Positions 6,191 to 8,508 of a stretch of 8,508 nucleotides of DNA are shown one piece after another. The position numbers were made by a program, and so were the translations under genes. The notes under the pieces were generated by a model. That model was not told where the DNA came from, made no database searches, and worked only from the letters and a program-made list of their open reading frames with translations. The stretch lies in NCBI GenBank assembly GCA_035516895.1, contig DATIZY010000038.1, positions 1 to 8,508 of the forward strand. The letters run 5' to 3'. Numbering within the stretch: the first letter of the stretch is position 1; each line of letters opens with the position of its first letter. Source of the DNA: Gp7-AA10 sp035516895 (GTDB taxonomy: Bacteria > Acidobacteriota > Thermoanaerobaculia > Gp7-AA8).

Positions 6191-7795
6191 ATGCCGATCG
6201 CCAAACGATTTCTCGCCGGCGCGATCTTCGGGTTGTACATCGCGCACCTCTTGTACTTCATCAACCCGCAGATCGACATCACGCCGGGGCGGCTCGTCGG
6301 CGTGACGCTGCTGTACGCGCTCATCGGCGGCGTGTTGTTCGGGGCCGTGCTGTGGACGCTGCGCGTTCTGCGCGTGAAGCTCGCCGGTGCGAGCGAGCCG
6401 CGCGGATTCGGCTTCATCGTCTTTGCCGCGTTCGTCAGCGCGGCGCTCTACTGGATGCACCTCTACGTTTTTCGCGGCGGACTGCTGCCGATCGGCGCGG
6501 TCCGCGTGCTCGCGAAGTCGACGAACGTGATCACGACGGCCGCGTTCGCGCTGCTGCTGCTGTGGTTCCTCGAGCGCAACGCCGGCGCGCGCCGCTCGCG
6601 GATCGTGTTCTTCGCCGGAGTGGCGATCATCGTCGTGTCGGCGGTGTTTCTGGATCAGCGGCGCGACCGCTATCGCACCGAGACCCAGAGCGTCGTCGTG
6701 GCGAACGTGGGGACGATCGCCGGCGAGCGGCCGGTCATCGTCATCGCCGTGCGCAATCTGCCGTACGACTGGATCCTGACGCTGAACGGCGAGGGGAGCC
6801 TGCCGTTTTTCGATTCGGCAAAGCGGACCGCGTACTTCACGCGACTCGATTCCTTCGCCACGCTGAACCCAAGCTCGCTCTGGGCGTCGATCGCGACCGG
6901 GAAGCTGCCGTTCCGCCACGGCGTCACCGGACGGTTCGCCTACCGGACGGCCGTGAACAGTGCCGATCCATCCGATCGATTTCTGATCGTGCCGAGCGGT
7001 ATCGGCTTTCGCGTGTGGGGACTGATCCCGCCGGTCGAGCGGATCTCCGCGCCGCTGCCGGCCGGCGATGCGCTTCCGATGTGGACGCTGTTCCGGCGCG
7101 TCGGTTTGCGCGCGGCGGTCGTCGACTGGCCGGGCGTCGCATCGCCGCCTCCGCTCGCGGTCGCTCCCTCGCCCGCCGTCGTGCAGCGGTTCAACGGCGC
7201 GCGCGACCGGCAAAGGGTCATCGGCGGGCTCGCGGCCGATCTCTCGACCGCGGCGCGCATTCGCACGGCGGCATCGGATCGCGGCAACGCGCTCGTCATC
7301 GGCGCGCTGAATGGATTCGAAGAGGCGCAGCGCGCGATCCACATCTTCACGAACGATCTGCCGCCGCGCTCGACGATGAAGGGCGAAGTGCTGCGCGCGT
7401 ACGCCGAGCAGATCGATTCGATTCTCGCGTCGATCGCGCGGCGTTATCCCGATCACCTGCTCGTCGTCTTCTCGCCGTCGGGTCCCGTTCCGCAGCCGCT
7501 CGCCGCGACTCCATTTGCGCTGCTGCGCGATTGGATCTCCAGCCCGGACGCCGGTGCGGACGACGGATTCGTGCTGATCACCGGCAGCGGTGTCGCGCAT
7601 CCCGAGAAGCCGCAGACCGCCGCGCCGGAGGACATCGTGCCGACGGTGCTCTACGCGTCGGGGCTGCCGGTCGGCCGCGACATGGACGGCCGCGTGCTCA
7701 CCGACGCATTCACCGACGAGCAGCTGCGGGAGAATCCGCTCTCGCTCGTGCAGACGTACGAAGCGCGCCGGCTCATCGTGCGGGCTCATTTCTGA
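6191..7795 (+). CDS. Membrane protein with degenerate alkaline-phosphatase/phosphodiesterase-like domain
   Basis: A 534-residue protein. Five hydrophobic helices lie at about 5-24, 35-61, 73-94, 110-127 and 137-154, followed by a soluble domain. The soluble part resembles type I phosphodiesterase/nucleotide pyrophosphatase and sulfatase-like proteins. It has a VIVIAV strand (182-187), the LWASIATGKLPFRHGVTG segment (230-247), and the C-terminal APEDIVPTVLYASGLPVGRDMDGRVL segment (starting at 478). Family metal ligands appear missing by eye: the usual Asp after the first strand is R188, the D..xH loop is replaced around NGFEEAQ (374-380), and the usual DHG is SPSG (428-431). It may therefore be non-catalytic. 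ATG 6191 starts directly before the first hydrophobic helix. No strong Shine-Dalgarno is seen. It diverges from the methylase and converges with the ComEA-like gene. The exact substrate or partner is unknown. Confidence 0.88.
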   Translation: MPIAKRFLAGAIFGLYIAHLLYFINPQIDITPGRLVGVTLLYALIGGVLFGAVLWTLRVLRVKLAGASEPRGFGFIVFAAFVSAALYWMHLYVFRGGLLPIGAVRVLAKSTNVITTAAFALLLLWFLERNAGARRSRIVFFAGVAIIVVSAVFLDQRRDRYRTETQSVVVANVGTIAGERPVIVIAVRNLPYDWILTLNGEGSLPFFDSAKRTAYFTRLDSFATLNPSSLWASIATGKLPFRHGVTGRFAYRTAVNSADPSDRFLIVPSGIGFRVWGLIPPVERISAPLPAGDALPMWTLFRRVGLRAAVVDWPGVASPPPLAVAPSPAVVQRFNGARDRQRVIGGLAADLSTAARIRTAASDRGNALVIGALNGFEEAQRAIHIFTNDLPPRSTMKGEVLRAYAEQIDSILASIARRYPDHLLVVFSPSGPVPQPLAATPFALLRDWISSPDAGADDGFVLITGSGVAHPEKPQTAAPEDIVPTVLYASGLPVGRDMDGRVLTDAFTDEQLRENPLSLVQTYEARRLIVRAHF

Positions 7796-7812
7796 TCTCC
7801 TTTCCACCCGAG

Positions 7813-7838
7813 GGAGGCCGCCGCGTTCGGCGGCCTCC
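7813..7838. terminator. Bidirectional hairpin between convergent genes
   Basis: A perfect 11-bp stem (7813-7823 with 7828-7838) with a CGTT tetraloop sits 17 bases past the stop of the plus-strand membrane protein gene and 21 bases past the stop of the minus-strand ComEA-like gene. There is no T-run on either side, so it is not a textbook intrinsic terminator. The position and the strength of the stem still fit a shared transcription end. Confidence 0.65.
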
Positions 7839-7859
7839 GGGCGGGCCGGGTCGGTGGGA

Positions 7860-8225
7860 CTACGAAGCCTTCGGGGCTCGAGGCTTGCGCGGGGACTTGA
7901 TCTTCTGGCTCAGCGTGGTCTTGCCGTCGACGACGATGTAGGCGCTGAGGCGTTCGAACGTTTTGTTGCCGAAGCCTTTGACCTGCATGATGTCGGTGGC
8001 CTTCTGGAAGGGGCCGTGCGCCGTGCGGTAGTCGACGATGCGCTGCGCCGCTTTCACGCCGACGCGCGGCAGGAGCTGCAGCTGCGCCATGTCGGCCGTG
8101 TTGATGTTGACCACGCCGAGGGTCGAGGGCGTCGCGGCAGCGTTCTGAGTGTCGGCGGCGAGCCCGGCTCCGGCGATCGAGGTGATGAGAAGGACAGCGA
8201 GGAGGAGGGGGAGGGACTTTCGCAT
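7860..8225 (-). CDS. Secreted ComEA-like helix-hairpin-helix DNA-binding protein
   Basis: A 121-residue protein. Residues 1-23 form a signal peptide (basic MRK, hydrophobic core, probable cleavage after AGLA). The mature part carries two helix-hairpin-helix elements of the ComEA type. The first is in VNINTADMAQLQLLPRVGVK (39-58), continuing to AAQRIVDYR. The second is in FQKATDIMQVKGFGNKTFERL (73-93). A lysine/arginine/proline-rich tail (108-121) follows. ComEA proteins bind incoming double-stranded DNA at the outside or in the periplasm during natural transformation, and the short form with a signal peptide matches Gram-negative ComEA. ATG 8225 is fixed by the signal peptide and a strong Shine-Dalgarno. 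It is probably transcribed alone. Other secreted proteins share this domain, so a role in uptake is likely, not proven. Confidence 0.95.
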   Translation of the reverse strand: MRKSLPLLLAVLLITSIAGAGLAADTQNAAATPSTLGVVNINTADMAQLQLLPRVGVKAAQRIVDYRTAHGPFQKATDIMQVKGFGNKTFERLSAYIVVDGKTTLSQKIKSPRKPRAPKAS

Positions 8226-8233
8226 GTGTTTTT

Positions 8234-8240
8234 CTCCTTT
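8234..8240 (-). promoter_or_regulatory. Strong ribosome binding site of the ComEA-like gene
   Basis: AAAGGAG on the minus strand lies 8 bases before ATG 8225. It sits at the end of an AT-rich stretch (8242-8262) with three TTAAT units, which should keep the start site unstructured. Confidence 0.85.
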
Positions 8241-8354
8241 TGTTAATTATTAATGTTAATAGCTACTGTTTTTTCGGCTGTTTGGTAATCACACAAATGT
8301 GGCCGTTGATCTCGGCCCCTGTTTCGTTTCACGAAGATCCGTTTGCTTCAGCAC

Positions 8355-8365
8355 CACCTCCTTTC
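8355..8365 (-). promoter_or_regulatory. Perfect Shine-Dalgarno-like element with no recognised gene
   Basis: GAAAGGAGGTG on the minus strand is an 11-base complement of a 16S rRNA 3' end. It is followed by GTG codons (8357 and 8354) and CTG (8351) in one frame. That frame encodes about 20-22 residues and ends at TGA 8289-8291, well before the ComEA-like start. The GTG codons are too close for normal spacing; CTG would be 5 bases away. It could be a leader peptide start or a translation standby site. Weakly supported as a gene. Confidence 0.3.
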
Positions 8366-8483
8366 GCCGGCACGGCGGAGTGCGAGCGGGCAGCCACTTG
8401 GCAGACGTAGCGAAGTCATTGAAACGAAATCAGTTACGGATTGGAGCGCGGTGGGCGGATGTCAAAAAATTCTGCGCGGAGCG

Positions 8484-8505
8484 AGGACTGAGACTTAGGA
8501 CTGAG
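8484..8505. repeat. Direct repeat AGGACTGAG at the window edge
   Basis: Two exact copies of AGGACTGAG lie at 8484-8492 and 8497-8505, separated by ACTT, and the last bases of the window begin to repeat GAC again. This looks like the start of a short tandem repeat array that continues past the right edge. Confidence 0.6.
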
Positions 8506-8508
8506 GAC

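Larger units (their letters stand above)
8226..8508 (-). other. Non-coding leader/upstream region of the ComEA-like gene
   Basis: These 283 bases hold no convincing protein gene. On the minus strand, reading towards the ComEA-like gene, they contain a direct repeat at the window edge, the Shine-Dalgarno-like element at 8355-8365 behind a small hairpin (8365-8377), and a second hairpin of GGCCG/CGGCC (8301-8317). An AT-rich segment follows, then the ribosome binding site. TTTCGTTTC (8322-8330) and GAAACGAAA (8421-8429) are exact complements and could form a long-range stem. A long structured leader is possible. Confidence 0.5.

Noticed and set aside
6119..7807. 562-codon minus-strand open frame opposite the membrane protein
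   Set aside because: It is rich in R, E, D and H with no domain, whereas the plus frame gives clean membrane helices and phosphatase-superfamily motifs.
8351..8365. 3' end of a 16S rRNA gene on the plus strand (CACCTCCTTTC)
   Set aside because: Only 11 bases match and nothing upstream (on the plus strand) resembles the conserved end of 16S rRNA; it reads better as a Shine-Dalgarno on the minus strand.
8437..8465. Promoter with perfect -35 TTGACA (minus strand, 8465-8460)
   Set aside because: At 16-18 bases spacing the -10 position is AATCCG or worse, so the pair is not convincing without transcript data.

Overview
The window is GC-rich bacterial chromosomal DNA with short intergenic gaps. 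It carries five protein genes and no RNA gene, CRISPR array or transposase that I could see. The gene content fits a high-GC Gram-negative-type bacterium with type IV pili and DNA uptake: a PilR-like sigma-54 response regulator, a secreted ComEA-like helix-hairpin-helix protein, and a membrane protein with an alkaline-phosphatase-superfamily domain. The AT-rich TTCGAA repeats at the left edge and the AGGACTGAG repeat at the right edge make me think of Acidobacteriota or a neighbouring phylum. That placement is inference, not shown.

Layout: positions 1-108 hold a TTCGAA-rich inverted repeat. On the minus strand, reading right to left, three genes form a tight cluster. First is a large Eco57I/PglX-type adenine-N6 DNA methyltransferase (6122 to 3126). 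Its stop overlaps the start of an SF2/SNF2-type helicase (3133 to 1529). Ten bases later comes the sigma-54 response regulator (1518 to 109). Diverging from the methylase is a plus-strand gene for a five-helix membrane protein with a degenerate phosphodiesterase-like domain (6191-7795). It converges, across a strong GC hairpin (7813-7838), with the minus-strand ComEA-like gene (8225 to 7860). Positions 8226-8508 are non-coding leader DNA with a perfect Shine-Dalgarno-like element that serves no obvious gene, small hairpins and a terminal direct repeat.

The most interesting part is the methylase-helicase pair. Large target-recognising adenine methylases paired with SNF2-type helicases are a hallmark of anti-phage systems (class 1 DISARM, BREX, type ISP). 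Here only two genes are present, the helicase is short, and no nuclease motif is visible in either protein. The pair may be a reduced or undescribed two-component defence or modification module set between housekeeping-type genes. A second signal is the 8-mer TGTTAGGC, which occurs four times inside the minus-strand genes although TTAG is otherwise nearly absent from the window.
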